Assembly (NCBI GenBank): GCA_018384745.1
Contig: JAHAYH010000128.1
Span: forward strand, 1 to 61,694
Source: Caryophanon sp.
GTDB taxonomy: Bacteria > Bacillota > Bacilli > Bacillales_A > Planococcaceae
Direction of reading: 5' to 3'
Length of the DNA: 61,694 nucleotides
Numbering within the stretch: the stretch's first letter is position 1; each line of letters begins with the position of its first letter. Shown here piece after piece: positions 27,819 to 41,061 of this stretch. The notes under the pieces were generated by a model, which saw only the letters and a program-made list of their open reading frames with translations, was not told the origin of the DNA and did not search any database. A program made the position numbers and the translations under genes.

Positions 27819-28729
27819 CAGTACAAACAGTAACAATTACAGAAGAATTCGCAGGAGAGCGCATCGACAAAGCGCTAAGCGGCATGCAGCCAGAATGGTC
27901 ACGTACACAAATCGGCAACTGGGTAACAGACGGCATCGTGCTTGTAAATGGCGAGCAAGTAAAGCCAAAGTATAAAGTAAAAGTGAACGACGAAGTGGCA
28001 GTAGACGTACCGGAGCCAGAAGTGCTTGACGTTGTACCACAAAATATGGATTTAGACATTGTATATGAAGATGCAGACGTGTTAGTCGTGAACAAACCAC
28101 GCGGCATGGTTGTACACCCAGCACCAGGTCATTTAAAGGACACGTTAGTCAACGGTTTAATGCACCACTGCACAGATTTATCAGGCATTAACGGCATTTT
28201 ACGTCCAGGCATCGTGCACCGTATTGATAAAGATACATCCGGTTTATTAATGGTCGCAAAAAATGACGTAGCGCACGAATCACTTGTGAATCAGCTTGTA
28301 GCAAAAACGGTAACACGTCGTTACACGGCGCTTGTACACGGTCATATTGCTCACGAAAAAGGGACAATTGATGCACCGATTGGTCGCGACCAAAAAGATC
28401 GTCAAAAGCAAGCTGTTGTGGATAAAGGGAAACACGCCGTTACACATTTCCGCGTGTTAGAGCACATCGCTGCGAAATTTACGCTTGTGGAGTGTCGTTT
28501 AGAAACAGGTCGTACACACCAAATTCGTGTACACATGAACTACATCGGTTTCCCACTTGCAGGGGATCCAAAATACGGTCCGAAGAAAACGGTTGATTTC
28601 AATGGACAAGTATTACACGCAGGCGTTTTAGGCTTCACACACCCGACGACTGGTGAATACTTAGAGTTTGAAGCACCATTGCCAGAAGACTTCACAACAT
28701 TATTACAAACGTTACGCGAACAAGTGTAA
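27815..28729 (+). CDS. rluD: RluD-family 23S rRNA pseudouridine synthase (YlyB)
   Basis: A 304-residue pseudouridine synthase with an N-terminal S4 domain (about 12-70) and a catalytic domain. The catalytic Asp is in HRIDKDTSGLL, and LETGRTHQIRVH is the family signature. By homology it modifies large-subunit rRNA; the exact uridines are not deducible. Coupled to lspA by a 4-nt overlap and ended by a terminator before the pyr region. Confidence 0.94.
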   Translation: MTVQTVTITEEFAGERIDKALSGMQPEWSRTQIGNWVTDGIVLVNGEQVKPKYKVKVNDEVAVDVPEPEVLDVVPQNMDLDIVYEDADVLVVNKPRGMVVHPAPGHLKDTLVNGLMHHCTDLSGINGILRPGIVHRIDKDTSGLLMVAKNDVAHESLVNQLVAKTVTRRYTALVHGHIAHEKGTIDAPIGRDQKDRQKQAVVDKGKHAVTHFRVLEHIAAKFTLVECRLETGRTHQIRVHMNYIGFPLAGDPKYGPKKTVDFNGQVLHAGVLGFTHPTTGEYLEFEAPLPEDFTTLLQTLREQV

Positions 28730-28740
28730 TGAAGCCAATG

Positions 28741-28777
28741 AAAAAGCATCAGTGAATTGAATTCGCTGATGCTTTTT
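28741..28777 (+). terminator. lspA-rluD terminator
   Basis: A 12-bp stem (AAAAAGCATCAG at 28741-28752 with 28765-28776) ending in T. Confidence 0.88.
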
Positions 28778-28970
28778 TATGATATGGATCGATCAAGGGT
28801 AGTTCACTAAAATAGGGGGTTGTTACTTTGTGAGTCATGCATAACTTTTTCTCGCTACTTTATGACGTCAACTTTCTTTTTAGTGTGAATATTGTGTAAT
28901 TAACAGAAAAGTTTCTGTATTCTAATAAAAATAACAATTTAAAAATGTTGTCTGACCTCTGTATGTTTTG
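28778..28970 (+). other. AT-rich region upstream of the pyr promoter
   Basis: About 190 nt without a gene. It holds an 8-bp palindrome TGACGTCA (28863-28870) and an inverted repeat ACAGAAA-AG-TTTCTGT (28903-28918), neither assignable to a known regulator from sequence alone. Confidence 0.5.
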
Positions 28971-28999
28971 TTGACAGTACGTACATAGAGGCATATACT
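28971..28999 (+). promoter_or_regulatory. pyr operon promoter
   Basis: TTGACA (28971-28976), 17 nt, TATACT (28994-28999). It gives a leader of about 250 nt before pyrR. Confidence 0.9.
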
Positions 29000-29070
29000 A
29001 GCAACAGTGAACAGCATAGAACGTTGACAGAGAGCAACGCTGGCTGACAGAACTTGAACAATTACAATTT

Positions 29071-29798
<728 letters not shown>

Positions 29799-29822
29799 TT
29801 GAAGTGAAGTGAGGAACAAACT

Positions 29823-31124
29823 ATGTCGAGTAAACCCGTTTTAGACATCCATGACAAACCAACACCTATACAGCTCGCAACACTTAGCTTCCAGCATTTG
29901 TTTGCTATGTTCGGTTCAACGATTTTAGTACCGAAGCTCGTCGGCTTAGATGCAGCCGTTGCCCTCTTAACAAGTGGGATTGCAACGATTATCTTCCTAT
30001 TAATAACACAATTTAAAGTGCCCGCTTACTTAGGCTCATCGTTCGCGTTTATCGCGCCAATTATTACGGTGGCAAGCTTAGACGCATCGGGCGTGGCGAT
30101 TAACCCCGGAAGCGCGATGATCGGCTCGATGGCAGTCGGCGTTGTGTACGCCATCGTATCGCTACTCATTTGGCAAACCGGCTATAAATGGATTATGGCG
30201 CTACTGCCACCAATCGTAGTGGCACCGGTCATCATTGTGATCGGTCTTGGCTTAGCAGGGACGGCCGTTGATATGGCAATGAACGTTGACGGCACATATA
30301 ACGGCTTACATTTCTCAGCCGCGCTTGTCACATTGTTTGCGGCCATCATCTTCAATGTATACTTTAAAAACATTTTAAGTGCGATGCCGATTTTACTTGG
30401 CTTAGTCATTGGTTACCTATACTCGGTGATGATTGGCATTGTCGATTTCACAGCGGTACATGAAGCGAAGTGGATTGCGATGCCAAACTTCTTAATTCCA
30501 GGTGTCGATTACGAGTTCAACATTACCGCAACGATTTTAGCGGCGATGTTACCGGTTGTCATTGTGACAATTTCAGAGCACATTGGCCATCAACTTGTGT
30601 TAGGAAAAGTTGTGGACCGTGACTACATTCAAGATCCAGGCTTACATCGCTCACTGCTTGGGGATGGGCTTGGGACGTTTGTCAGTGCGTTAATCGGTGG
30701 TCCACCGAAAACGACGTACGGTGAAAATATCGGCGTGCTGGCGATTACGAAAGTGTATTCGGTGTATGTCATTGCAGGTGCAGCTGTCGTTGCCATTTTA
30801 ATCGCCTTCTTCGGCAAAATGATGGCACTCATTTCAACCATTCCAACAGCGGTGCTTGGTGGCATCTCGATCTTACTATTTGGGATCATCGCGTCAAGCG
30901 GGTTACGCATGTTTGTTGAAAGCAACGTAGATTTCGGCAACAACCGAAACATGGTCATTGCATCAGTCATTTTAGTCATCGGAATCGGTGGCGCAAAACT
31001 AGAGTTATTCGACGGTTTGTTCGTCATGTCTGGCATGGCTTTAGCCGCGGTCGTAGGTGTCGTACTAAACTTAGTATTACCAGGGCGTGAAAAAGGCGTG
31101 ACAAACGTACACGATCATTCATAA
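29823..31124 (+). CDS. pyrP: Uracil permease (NCS2 family)
   Basis: A 433-residue uracil:proton symporter with about 14 membrane segments. NCS2 features are QHLFAMFGSTILVP, GSSFAFIAP and the substrate motif TISEHIGHQL with the conserved Glu and His, plus GGPPKTTYGENIGV. GTGAGGAA precedes the ATG. It is followed by the second pyr attenuator. Confidence 0.95.
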   Translation: MSSKPVLDIHDKPTPIQLATLSFQHLFAMFGSTILVPKLVGLDAAVALLTSGIATIIFLLITQFKVPAYLGSSFAFIAPIITVASLDASGVAINPGSAMIGSMAVGVVYAIVSLLIWQTGYKWIMALLPPIVVAPVIIVIGLGLAGTAVDMAMNVDGTYNGLHFSAALVTLFAAIIFNVYFKNILSAMPILLGLVIGYLYSVMIGIVDFTAVHEAKWIAMPNFLIPGVDYEFNITATILAAMLPVVIVTISEHIGHQLVLGKVVDRDYIQDPGLHRSLLGDGLGTFVSALIGGPPKTTYGENIGVLAITKVYSVYVIAGAAVVAILIAFFGKMMALISTIPTAVLGGISILLFGIIASSGLRMFVESNVDFGNNRNMVIASVILVIGIGGAKLELFDGLFVMSGMALAAVVGVVLNLVLPGREKGVTNVHDHS

Positions 31125-31134
31125 ATAAATAGTC

Positions 31135-31263
31135 AACCTTTTAACAGATTGTCCAGAGAGGCAAAGAAGGGGAACATGCACGATTAGCACATCGATTTTG
31201 ATGATGCCTTAGCTTGTTGCACCCTAAAATGCCTCACTTTCTAAAAAAGTGAGGTATTTTTTT
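31135..31263 (+). promoter_or_regulatory. PyrR-dependent attenuator between pyrP and pyrB
   Basis: The PyrR-binding hairpin is at 31135-31172 with GTCCAGAGAGGC. The terminator has arms 31230-31240 and 31245-31256 and a T tract to 31263. It matches the position of the third attenuator of Bacillus. Confidence 0.9.
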
Positions 31264-31366
31264 ACACAGAACAGTACGAAAATTCATGAATCTGTAAAAT
31301 GAGAATTGTTTGAATTCATCTATACTAGTGAGAGAAAAGCGATTTCAAATTGGAGGCGCAAGCGAT

Positions 31367-32245
31367 ATGAAAAACTTATTGTCGATGGAACATTTAACGA
31401 AGGAAGAAATTTTACACATCATTGCACGAGCAGCTGCATTTGAAAAAGGTGAAGCACCGCAATTACACCGCACGTACAACGTTGCAAACTTATTTTTCGA
31501 GCCGAGTACGCGTACAAAAACGAGTTTTGAAATGGCAGAGCGCCGCATCGGCTGTGAAGTTATTCCATTTGATGCTGGGTTCTCAAGCGCATTAAAAGGC
31601 GAGACGATGTACGATACGGTGAAAACGCTTGAGATGATCGGCATGGACGCGGTCATCATTCGCGCGAAGGAAGATGAGTATTACAATGAGCTGCTTGAAG
31701 GGATTGATTGTGCAGTCATCAATGCAGGAGACGGTGCAGGGCAGCATCCATCACAATGTTTGTTAGATTTATACACAATTTATAAAGAATTTGGCAAATT
31801 TGACGGACTCAATATTACAATCGTTGGCGATATTTCACATAGCCGCGTAGCGAAATCCAATGCAAGTGCGTTAACACGACTTGGTGCAAACGTGCGCTTC
31901 CTTTGCCCAGAGGAATGGGCAGGCGACTTTGAAGCGGCACATAGCTGGGAAGATGTGCTAGAAGATAGCGATGTCATTATGTTACTACGCATTCAACATG
32001 AGCGTCACGCGGTAAGTAAAAACTTCTCAAAAGACGGCTATCATGAAGAATTCGGCTTAACGCCAGAGCGAGAAGCGCGCATGAAGCAAGGGGCGATCAT
32101 TATGCACCCAGCACCGGTCAACCGCGATGTAGAAATTGCAGATGAGTTAGTCGAGTGTGAACGCTCACGTATTTTCGCACAAGTAAGAAACGGCGTCTTT
32201 GCACGCATGGCGATTTTAGAAACGATTTTAAAGGAGAGAGTGTAA
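31367..32245 (+). CDS. pyrB: Aspartate carbamoyltransferase catalytic subunit
   Basis: A 292-residue enzyme forming carbamoyl-aspartate. Carbamoyl-phosphate motif FFEPSTRTKTSFE is at about 43-55, followed by GDGAGQHPSQ, GDISHSRVAKSN and HPAPVNRDVEI. It is a little shorter at the N-terminus than Bacillus PyrB (304). The ATG at 31367 has TGGAGGCG about 9 nt upstream; an in-frame ATG at 31310 has none. The ATG of pyrC follows the stop directly. Confidence 0.97.
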   Translation: MKNLLSMEHLTKEEILHIIARAAAFEKGEAPQLHRTYNVANLFFEPSTRTKTSFEMAERRIGCEVIPFDAGFSSALKGETMYDTVKTLEMIGMDAVIIRAKEDEYYNELLEGIDCAVINAGDGAGQHPSQCLLDLYTIYKEFGKFDGLNITIVGDISHSRVAKSNASALTRLGANVRFLCPEEWAGDFEAAHSWEDVLEDSDVIMLLRIQHERHAVSKNFSKDGYHEEFGLTPEREARMKQGAIIMHPAPVNRDVEIADELVECERSRIFAQVRNGVFARMAILETILKERV

Positions 32246-33520
32246 ATGACAACGTTCGTAACAAACATTCAACTTGTAAAAGAAGGCAATACGTTAGTAA
32301 ATTCAAGCATTACAATCGAAAACGGCAAAATTACAGCAATCGGTGGCGAGCAGCCAGCAAACGCTGAGGTAATCGACGGCAAAGGTTACGTCGTATCACC
32401 AGGATTTGTCGATGTACATACACATTTACGCGAGCCAGGTTTTGAGCATAAAGAAACAATCGCAACAGGTACAGCATCAGCAGCAAAGGGCGGCTTCACA
32501 ACAATTTGTGCCATGCCAAATACAAAGCCAGTACCAGATTCAGTTGAAAACATGCAATTAATTAACGGCTTAATTGAAAAGAGCGCAGTCATTCGCGTAT
32601 TACCATACGGTTCACTAACAAAAGATATTTCAGGTGAAGTGAAAACGAATATGGAAGAGTTAAAAGCAAACGGTGCAGTCGCATTCTCAGATGACGGCGT
32701 GGGCATTCAATTAGCTTCAACAATGTATGAGCAAATGCAGCAAGCAGCCAAACTTGATGCAGTCGTTGTTGCACACTGTGAAGACAACTCTCTTATTTAT
32801 GACGGTGTGATGCACGAAGGAACACGCAACAAAGAACTTGGCTTACCAGGGATTCCATCAATTTGTGAATCGGTGCAAATTGCACGCGATGTGTTACTAG
32901 CAGAAGCAGCAGGTGCACGCTACCACGTATGTCACGTATCAACGAAGGAATCGGTACGCGCTGTACGCGACGCAAAAGCAGCTGGCATTCGCGTCACGGC
33001 AGAAGTTTGTCCACACCACTTATTATTAGAAGAAATGGACATCCCATCAGACGATGCAAACTGGAAGATGAACCCACCATTACGCGCAGCAGATGACAAA
33101 GATTCATTACATGCAGCGCTGCTGGATGGCACAATCGATTGCATCGCCACAGATCATGCACCACACACAGTGGAAGAGAAATGCTGCGGTATGGTTGGCG
33201 CACCGTTTGGCATCGTCGGCTTTGAAACAGCATTCCCACTTTTATATACACAGTTTGTCAAAACAGGTAAATGGACGCTTGAGCAGTTAATCGACTGGAT
33301 GAGCGTGAAAGCTGCACAAATCTTTGACTTACCATACGGCACATTAGAAGTTGGTGCATCAGCAGACTTCGTGTTAATTGACTTAGAAGCAGAAAAAACA
33401 GTGGATGCGGAAGGCTTCGTATCAAAAGGGCGTAATACACCATTTAACGGTTGGGTTGCACAAGGCTGGCCAATGATGACAATTTTCGAAGGCAAAATCG
33501 TATACCAGGAGGCACAATAA
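32246..33520 (+). CDS. pyrC: Dihydroorotase
   Basis: A 424-residue zinc amidohydrolase closing carbamoyl-aspartate to dihydroorotate. Metal ligands are in [10 protein letters not shown], in AHCED and CHVST, and in ATDHAPHT. Family length is normal. GGAGAG lies before the ATG. The stop overlaps the carA start by one base. Confidence 0.97.
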   Translation: MTTFVTNIQLVKEGNTLVNSSITIENGKITAIGGEQPANAEVIDGKGYVVSPGFVDVHTHLREPGFEHKETIATGTASAAKGGFTTICAMPNTKPVPDSVENMQLINGLIEKSAVIRVLPYGSLTKDISGEVKTNMEELKANGAVAFSDDGVGIQLASTMYEQMQQAAKLDAVVVAHCEDNSLIYDGVMHEGTRNKELGLPGIPSICESVQIARDVLLAEAAGARYHVCHVSTKESVRAVRDAKAAGIRVTAEVCPHHLLLEEMDIPSDDANWKMNPPLRAADDKDSLHAALLDGTIDCIATDHAPHTVEEKCCGMVGAPFGIVGFETAFPLLYTQFVKTGKWTLEQLIDWMSVKAAQIFDLPYGTLEVGASADFVLIDLEAEKTVDAEGFVSKGRNTPFNGWVAQGWPMMTIFEGKIVYQEAQ

Positions 33521-34620
33521 TGAAAAAACGTTTATTAATTTTAGAAGATGGCACAGTATTTAACGGTGAAGCGTTCGGTAGTGACAACGCAAGCCAAGGG
33601 GAAGTTGTATTCACAACGGGGATGACTGGTTACCAAGAAACAATTTCAGACCCATCATTTTACGGACAAATCGTTACATTAACATACCCATTGATCGGGA
33701 ACTACGGCATTAACCGTGATGACTTTGAGTCAATTACACCAGCGATTCGCGGATTCGTTGTACGCGAGCTTGAAGAAAATCCTTCAAACTTCCGTAAAGA
33801 TTCATCACTTGGCGATTATTTAGCATCAAAAAACATCCCAGGTATTCAAGGCATCGATACGCGTAAATTAACGCGCATCATTCGTGCAAAAGGTGCGGTG
33901 CGCGCCATGTTAACAGAAGCAGATGCAGACGTTAACGTAGACGAGGTAGTGGCACAATTACAAGCAACGCCACTGATCACACATCACGTAAAAGAAGTAT
34001 CACCAAAAGCAGCATACCCATCACCAGGTCGCGGCAAGCGCGTTGTGTTATTAGACTTCGGCATGAAGCATGGTATTTTACGCGAGTTAAACAAGCGTGA
34101 CTGTGACGTACTTGTTGTACCGTACAACACGCCAGCATCAGAAATTTTAGCGTGGCATCCAGACGGCATTATGTTATCAAACGGCCCTGGTAACCCAGAG
34201 GACGTAACAGAAGGTATTGAAACAGTGCGTGAACTAATCGGAAAAGTGCCAATGTTCGGCATTTGCTTAGGGCACCAAATCTTCTCATTAGCATGCGGTG
34301 CAAAATCATTCAAATTACCATTCGGTCACCGTGGTGGGAACCATCCAGTCAAAGATTTACGCACAGGTCGTACCGATTTAACATCTCAAAACCACGGCTA
34401 TGCAATCGATATTGAATCATTAAACGATACAGACTTAGAGTTAACACATGTCGCGTTAAACGATGGTACATGTGAAGGCGTTCGCCATAAAAAATTCCCA
34501 ATCTTCACGGTGCAATACCACCCAGAAGCATCACCTGGACCAGAAGATTCAAACCACTTATTCGACGAGTTTATCGAAATGATGGAAAATGAAGCAGCAA
34601 AGGAGAAACAACATGCCTAA
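33520..34620 (+). CDS. carA: Carbamoyl-phosphate synthase small subunit
   Basis: A 366-residue glutaminase subunit (PyrAA). The class I amidotransferase triad is visible: Cys in FGICLGHQ and the His/Glu pair in [11 protein letters not shown]-terminal [14 protein letters not shown] is diagnostic. The ATG at 33520 has CAGGAGGC upstream. Overlaps carB by 8 nt. Confidence 0.98.
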   Translation: MKKRLLILEDGTVFNGEAFGSDNASQGEVVFTTGMTGYQETISDPSFYGQIVTLTYPLIGNYGINRDDFESITPAIRGFVVRELEENPSNFRKDSSLGDYLASKNIPGIQGIDTRKLTRIIRAKGAVRAMLTEADADVNVDEVVAQLQATPLITHHVKEVSPKAAYPSPGRGKRVVLLDFGMKHGILRELNKRDCDVLVVPYNTPASEILAWHPDGIMLSNGPGNPEDVTEGIETVRELIGKVPMFGICLGHQIFSLACGAKSFKLPFGHRGGNHPVKDLRTGRTDLTSQNHGYAIDIESLNDTDLELTHVALNDGTCEGVRHKKFPIFTVQYHPEASPGPEDSNHLFDEFIEMMENEAAKEKQHA

Positions 34621-37600
34621 ACGTCAAGATATTGAAACTATTTTAGTAATCGGGTCAGGCCCAATCGTCATCGGTCAAGCAGCAGAGTTTGACTATGCAG
34701 GTACACAAGCGTGTCTTTCATTAAAAGAGGAAGGCTACAAAGTTATTTTAATCAACTCAAACCCAGCAACAATTATGACGGATACAGAAATTGCTGACAA
34801 AGTATACATCGAGCCAATTAGCTTAGAGTTCGTATCGCGCATTTTACGCAAAGAGCGTCCAGATGCGATCTTACCAACACTTGGTGGTCAAACAGGCTTA
34901 AACATGGCAATCGAACTTGATGAGTCTGGTATTTTAGACGAGCTAGGCATCGAGATTCTTGGTACAAAATTAGACGCGATTCATAAAGCAGAAGACCGCG
35001 ATCTTTTCCGTAACTTAATGTATGAACTAGGTGCACCAGTACCAGAGTCAGACATCATCCACAACATGGACGAAGCAAAAGCGCTAGTAGCACGTATCGG
35101 CTACCCAGTAATCGTACGTCCTGCGTTCACACTAGGTGGTACAGGCGGCGGTATTTGCTACAACGACCAAGACTTAGAAGAGATCGTTACATCTGGTTTA
35201 AAATACTCACCAGTAACGCAATGCTTACTTGAAAAATCAATCGCAGGTTACAAAGAGATTGAATACGAAGTAATGCGTGACTCCGCTGATAACGCCATCG
35301 TTGTATGTAACATGGAAAACTTTGACCCAGTTGGTATTCACACAGGTGACTCGATCGTAGTTGCACCAACACAAACGTTATCAGACCGCGAAAACCAAAT
35401 GCTACGTAACATTTCATTAGACATTATTCGCGCATTAAAAATTGAAGGTGGTTGTAACGTACAGCTAGCACTTGATCCACATAGCTTCCAATACTATGTA
35501 ATCGAAGTAAACCCACGTGTATCTCGCTCATCTGCACTTGCATCAAAAGCGACAGGTTATCCAATCGCAAAATTAGCAGCGAAAATCGCAGTTGGTTTAA
35601 CGCTAGACGAAATTAAAAACCCAGTAACAGGTTCAACATTCGCTTGCTTCGAGCCGGCACTTGACTACATCGTAGCGAAAATCCCACGCTGGCCATTCGA
35701 TAAATTCGAATCAGCAAAACGTAACTTAGGCACGCAAATGAAAGCAACTGGTGAGGTAATGTCACTAGGTCGTACGTTTGAAGAAGCGATTTTAAAAGCG
35801 GTGCGTTCACTTGAAACAGGTCACGTACACATCGAGATGAAGCATGCAGAAGACTTAACGGATGCTTGGATTGAAAAGCGTATTAAAAAAGCGGGCGATG
35901 AGCGTTTATTCTTCATCGGTGAAGCGTTACGCCGCGGTGTGACAGTGGAAACGATTCACGAATGGTCTAAGATCGATCTTTGGTTCTTACACAAGCTACA
36001 AAAAATCGTCAATATGGAACAAACGCTTGCAGACAATAAAGGCGACAAAGACGTGCTATATAAAGCAAAACGTTTAGGCTTTGCAGATAAAAAAGTAGCA
36101 GAGCTTTGGAACATGACAGAAATGGACGTTTACAACTTCCGTAAAGAAGCGGGCATTACACCAGTGTACAAAATGGTTGATACATGTGCAGCGGAGTTCG
36201 AGTCAAACACACCATACTTCTACGGCACGTACGAAGAAGAAAACGAATCCATTCGCTCGGAAAAAGAGTCGGTGATTGTACTTGGTTCTGGTCCAATCCG
36301 CATCGGTCAAGGGGTAGAGTTCGACTACGCAACGGTGCATTCAGTATGGGCGATTCAAGAAGCAGGCTATGAAGCGATCATCATTAACTCAAACCCTGAA
36401 ACGGTATCAACAGACTTCTCGATCTCGGATAAATTATACTTCGAGCCATTAACAATCGAAGACGTTATGCACATCGTAGATTTAGAAAAACCGATGGGGG
36501 TTGTTGTACAGTTCGGTGGTCAAACAGCGATCAACTTAGCGGATAAGCTAGAAGCACACGGCGTGAAAATTTTAGGTACATCACTTGAAGATATCGACCG
36601 CGCAGAAAACCGTAACAAGTTCGAAGCGGCGCTGCAAGAGCTGAACATTCCACAGCCACAAGGGGAAACAGCTGTATCAAAAGAAGAAGCATTAGCGATT
36701 GGTAAAAAACTTGGCTTCCCAGTGTTAGTACGTCCTTCTTACGTGCTTGGTGGACGTGCAATGGAAATCGTTTATAACTTAGACGAGCTTGCACACTACA
36801 TGGAAAATGCGGTAGAGGCATCACCAGATCACCCAGTATTAGTAGACCGTTACTTAACAGGGCAAGAAATCGAAGTCGACGCAATTTGCGACGGCGAAAA
36901 TGTATTAATCCCAGGTATTATGGAGCACGTTGAGCGCGCAGGTGTTCACTCAGGTGACTCAATCTCTGTATACCCACCACAAAAATTAACAGATGCGCAA
37001 AAAGAAACGTTAGTGGATTACACAACGCGTTTAGCAAAAGGATTAGGCATCGTTGGTTTAATGAACATTCAGTACGTATTATCAGAAGGCGAAGTATACG
37101 TGATCGAAGTAAACCCACGTTCAAGCCGTACTGTACCGTTCTTATCAAAAATTACAAACATCCCAATGGCAAACATCGCAACAAAAGCGATTCTTGGTCA
37201 ATCAATTGTGGAGCAAGGCTACCCAACTGGCTTAGCACCAGAGCAACCAGGCGTGTTTGTAAAAGTACCGGTATTCTCATTTGCGAAATTACGCCGCGTC
37301 GACATTACACTAGGACCTGAAATGAAATCAACAGGGGAAGTAATGGGGAAAGATGCAACGTATGAAAAAGCATTATACAAAGGCTTCGTTGCAGCAGGTA
37401 CGAAAATTAAAACAGAAGGTACTGTATTATTCACAGTGTCTGATAAAGATAAAGAAGAAGCAATCAGCTTAGCAAAACGCTTCTCAACAGTTGGTTACCG
37501 CATTATGGCAACAGCTGGTACAGCAGCTGCGTTTGAAGAAGCTGGTGTGCGCACAGACATCATCGAAAAAATCGGTGCAAAAGGCAAAACGTTACTAGAT

Positions 37601-37810
37601 GTCATCCAAAATGGTGAAGCACAGCTAGTAGTTAACACATTAACAAAAGGCAAACAACCAGCACGTGATGGCTTCCGTATCCGTCGTGAGTCTGTTGAAA
37701 ACGGTGTACCATGTTTAACATCACTTGATACAGCAGAAGCAATGTTACGCGTCATCGAATCGATGACATTCACAGCTGAAATTATGCCAAAAGCGGAGGT
37801 AGTGCATTAA
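34613..37810 (+). CDS. carB: Carbamoyl-phosphate synthase large subunit
   Basis: A 1065-residue subunit (PyrAB) with two homologous ATP-grasp halves (about 1-550 and 551-935, each starting VxGSGPIxIGQ) and a C-terminal MGS-like regulatory domain. It makes carbamoyl phosphate from bicarbonate and ammonia. [10 protein letters not shown] and [11 protein letters not shown] are the two glycine-rich loops. The ATG at 34613 has AAAGGAGA upstream. Confidence 0.98.
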   Translation: MPKRQDIETILVIGSGPIVIGQAAEFDYAGTQACLSLKEEGYKVILINSNPATIMTDTEIADKVYIEPISLEFVSRILRKERPDAILPTLGGQTGLNMAIELDESGILDELGIEILGTKLDAIHKAEDRDLFRNLMYELGAPVPESDIIHNMDEAKALVARIGYPVIVRPAFTLGGTGGGICYNDQDLEEIVTSGLKYSPVTQCLLEKSIAGYKEIEYEVMRDSADNAIVVCNMENFDPVGIHTGDSIVVAPTQTLSDRENQMLRNISLDIIRALKIEGGCNVQLALDPHSFQYYVIEVNPRVSRSSALASKATGYPIAKLAAKIAVGLTLDEIKNPVTGSTFACFEPALDYIVAKIPRWPFDKFESAKRNLGTQMKATGEVMSLGRTFEEAILKAVRSLETGHVHIEMKHAEDLTDAWIEKRIKKAGDERLFFIGEALRRGVTVETIHEWSKIDLWFLHKLQKIVNMEQTLADNKGDKDVLYKAKRLGFADKKVAELWNMTEMDVYNFRKEAGITPVYKMVDTCAAEFESNTPYFYGTYEEENESIRSEKESVIVLGSGPIRIGQGVEFDYATVHSVWAIQEAGYEAIIINSNPETVSTDFSISDKLYFEPLTIEDVMHIVDLEKPMGVVVQFGGQTAINLADKLEAHGVKILGTSLEDIDRAENRNKFEAALQELNIPQPQGETAVSKEEALAIGKKLGFPVLVRPSYVLGGRAMEIVYNLDELAHYMENAVEASPDHPVLVDRYLTGQEIEVDAICDGENVLIPGIMEHVERAGVHSGDSISVYPPQKLTDAQKETLVDYTTRLAKGLGIVGLMNIQYVLSEGEVYVIEVNPRSSRTVPFLSKITNIPMANIATKAILGQSIVEQGYPTGLAPEQPGVFVKVPVFSFAKLRRVDITLGPEMKSTGEVMGKDATYEKALYKGFVAAGTKIKTEGTVLFTVSDKDKEEAISLAKRFSTVGYRIMATAGTAAAFEEAGVRTDIIEKIGAKGKTLLDVIQNGEAQLVVNTLTKGKQPARDGFRIRRESVENGVPCLTSLDTAEAMLRVIESMTFTAEIMPKAEVVH

Positions 37811-37811
37811 T

Positions 37812-39492
<1,681 letters not shown>

Positions 39493-39493
<1 letters not shown>

Positions 39494-40197
39494 TGAACAC
39501 AAAACCAATTATCGCACTCGATTTTCCAACAGAGGAGCGCGTGCTGAGCTTTTTAACACAATTTAACGAGCCGTTATTTGTGAAAATCGGCATGGAGCTT
39601 TACATGCAGGAAGGTCCACAAATTGTCGAGAAAGTAAAAGCGTTAGGACATGATGTTTTCTTAGATTTAAAACTTCATGACATTCCAAACACCGTCAAAT
39701 CGGCAATGAAAGGTTTAGCGAAGCTTGGCGTTGACTTAGTGAACGTTCATGCAGCGGGCGGCCGTGCGATGATGGAAGGTGCATTAGAGGGGCTTGAAGC
39801 CGGCACACCAGCAGGTCAGCGTCGTGCAGCACTGATCGCTGTGACGCAATTAACATCAACAACGGAAGCGCAAATGCAGCAAGAGCAGCAAATTCAGCTG
39901 TCGCTACAAGACGCGGTGCTGCATTATGCAAAGCTGACACATGCAGCGGGCTTAAACGGCGTTGTATGTTCAGTGCATGAGGCACGTGCCATTGCGGATG
40001 TATGCGGTGAAGACTTTTTACGCGTGACACCGGGCATTCGCATGCTTGGTGGGGAAGCGCATGATCAAAAGCGCATCGCGACACCAGATGGCGCGAAAAA
40101 GGACGGCTCGACACAAATTGTTGTCGGTCGTGCGATTACAGGAGCGGCTGACCCAGTCGCAGCATATCATGAAGTACTGACATTATGGGAGGCATAA
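39493..40197 (+). CDS. pyrF: Orotidine 5'-phosphate decarboxylase
   Basis: A 234-residue decarboxylase producing UMP. The active-site [11 protein letters not shown] (Lys and Asp) is at about 57-67, [12 protein letters not shown] binds phosphate and RVTPGIR is conserved. The ATG overlaps the pyrD stop by one base; GGAAGGAG lies upstream. Confidence 0.97.
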
Positions 40198-40201
40198 AAT
40201 T

Positions 40202-40828
40202 ATGTTACAAAAAGACATCGCAAAAGAAATGTTACGTGTAGGCGCAGTAGAATTAAATGCAACGGAGCTATTCACATGGGCTTCAGGCATTCAATCACCT
40301 ATTTATTGTGATACGCGTTTAACAATCTCAGATCCAACAGCACGTAAAGCATTAGCAAAAGGCTTAGCGGCGAACATTCAACAATTCTTCCCAGGTACAG
40401 ACATCGTAGCAGGAACAGCAACAGCTGGTATTCCGCATGCGGCATGGGTATCAGACATTTTAGATTTACCGATGGTGTATGTACGTTCAAAAGCAAAAGA
40501 GCATGGACGTGGCAACCAAATCGAAGGGAAATATACAGCCGGTCAAAAAGTTGTTGTTGTTGAAGATATCGTTTCAACAGGTGGCTCTTCGATTACAGCT
40601 GTTGAAGCGTTACGTGCAGCGGGCTGCGACGTGTTAGGTGTTGTATGCGTGTATACATATAACTTACCAAAGGCAGAAAAAGCATTCGAAGACATCGGTG
40701 TAAAATATGTGTCGTTAACAAACTTCGATTATTTAATTGAAGCGGCTTCTGAAACAGGTGCGATCGAAGCAGAGCAAATTCCGTTTTTACAACAGTGGCA
40801 TGCGAAATTAAAAGCGGGCGAGCTATAA
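40202..40828 (+). CDS. pyrE: Orotate phosphoribosyltransferase
   Basis: A 208-residue enzyme making orotidine 5'-phosphate from orotate and PRPP. The PRPP motif VVVVEDIVSTGGSS is at about 117-130, and FTWASGIQSPIYCD is the N-terminal signature. It is the last gene of the pyr operon and starts 4 nt after pyrF. Confidence 0.97.
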   Translation: MLQKDIAKEMLRVGAVELNATELFTWASGIQSPIYCDTRLTISDPTARKALAKGLAANIQQFFPGTDIVAGTATAGIPHAAWVSDILDLPMVYVRSKAKEHGRGNQIEGKYTAGQKVVVVEDIVSTGGSSITAVEALRAAGCDVLGVVCVYTYNLPKAEKAFEDIGVKYVSLTNFDYLIEAASETGAIEAEQIPFLQQWHAKLKAGEL

Positions 40829-40861
40829 GTGAATCGCAACCATGGCTACAATAGATTGTAT

Positions 40862-40890
40862 TTGAAATTGTGTAGCGAGCCATGTACAAT
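40862..40890 (+). promoter_or_regulatory. Promoter-like sequence directly before the pyr terminator
   Basis: TTGAAA (40862-40867), 17 nt, TACAAT (40885-40890). The expected start near 40897 would be only about 12 nt before the terminator stem. Confidence 0.45.
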
Positions 40891-40908
40891 AAAGAGACAA
40901 AGACCAAC

Positions 40909-40940
40909 AAGCCTGCGTAGTCGTACTACGTAGGCTTTTT
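40909..40940 (+). terminator. pyr operon terminator
   Basis: A 12-bp stem (AAGCCTGCGTAG with CTACGTAGGCTT, one mismatch) and TTTTT. Confidence 0.85.
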
Positions 40941-41061
40941 CGAATTACAGCCTGAACGTCGACGAGAAATATAAACTACACTATAGTAAAAGTGGAAAAA
41001 ACATACTATGATGAAGAAGACGTTTCACCATGTAAGTTGGTTATTAGAGGGGGTTTAGGCA

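Noticed and set aside
41006-41059. Short frame of about 16 codons ending just before the acyltransferase start, considered as a leader peptide
   Set aside because: No ribosome site, no run of regulatory codons and no attenuator structure around it.
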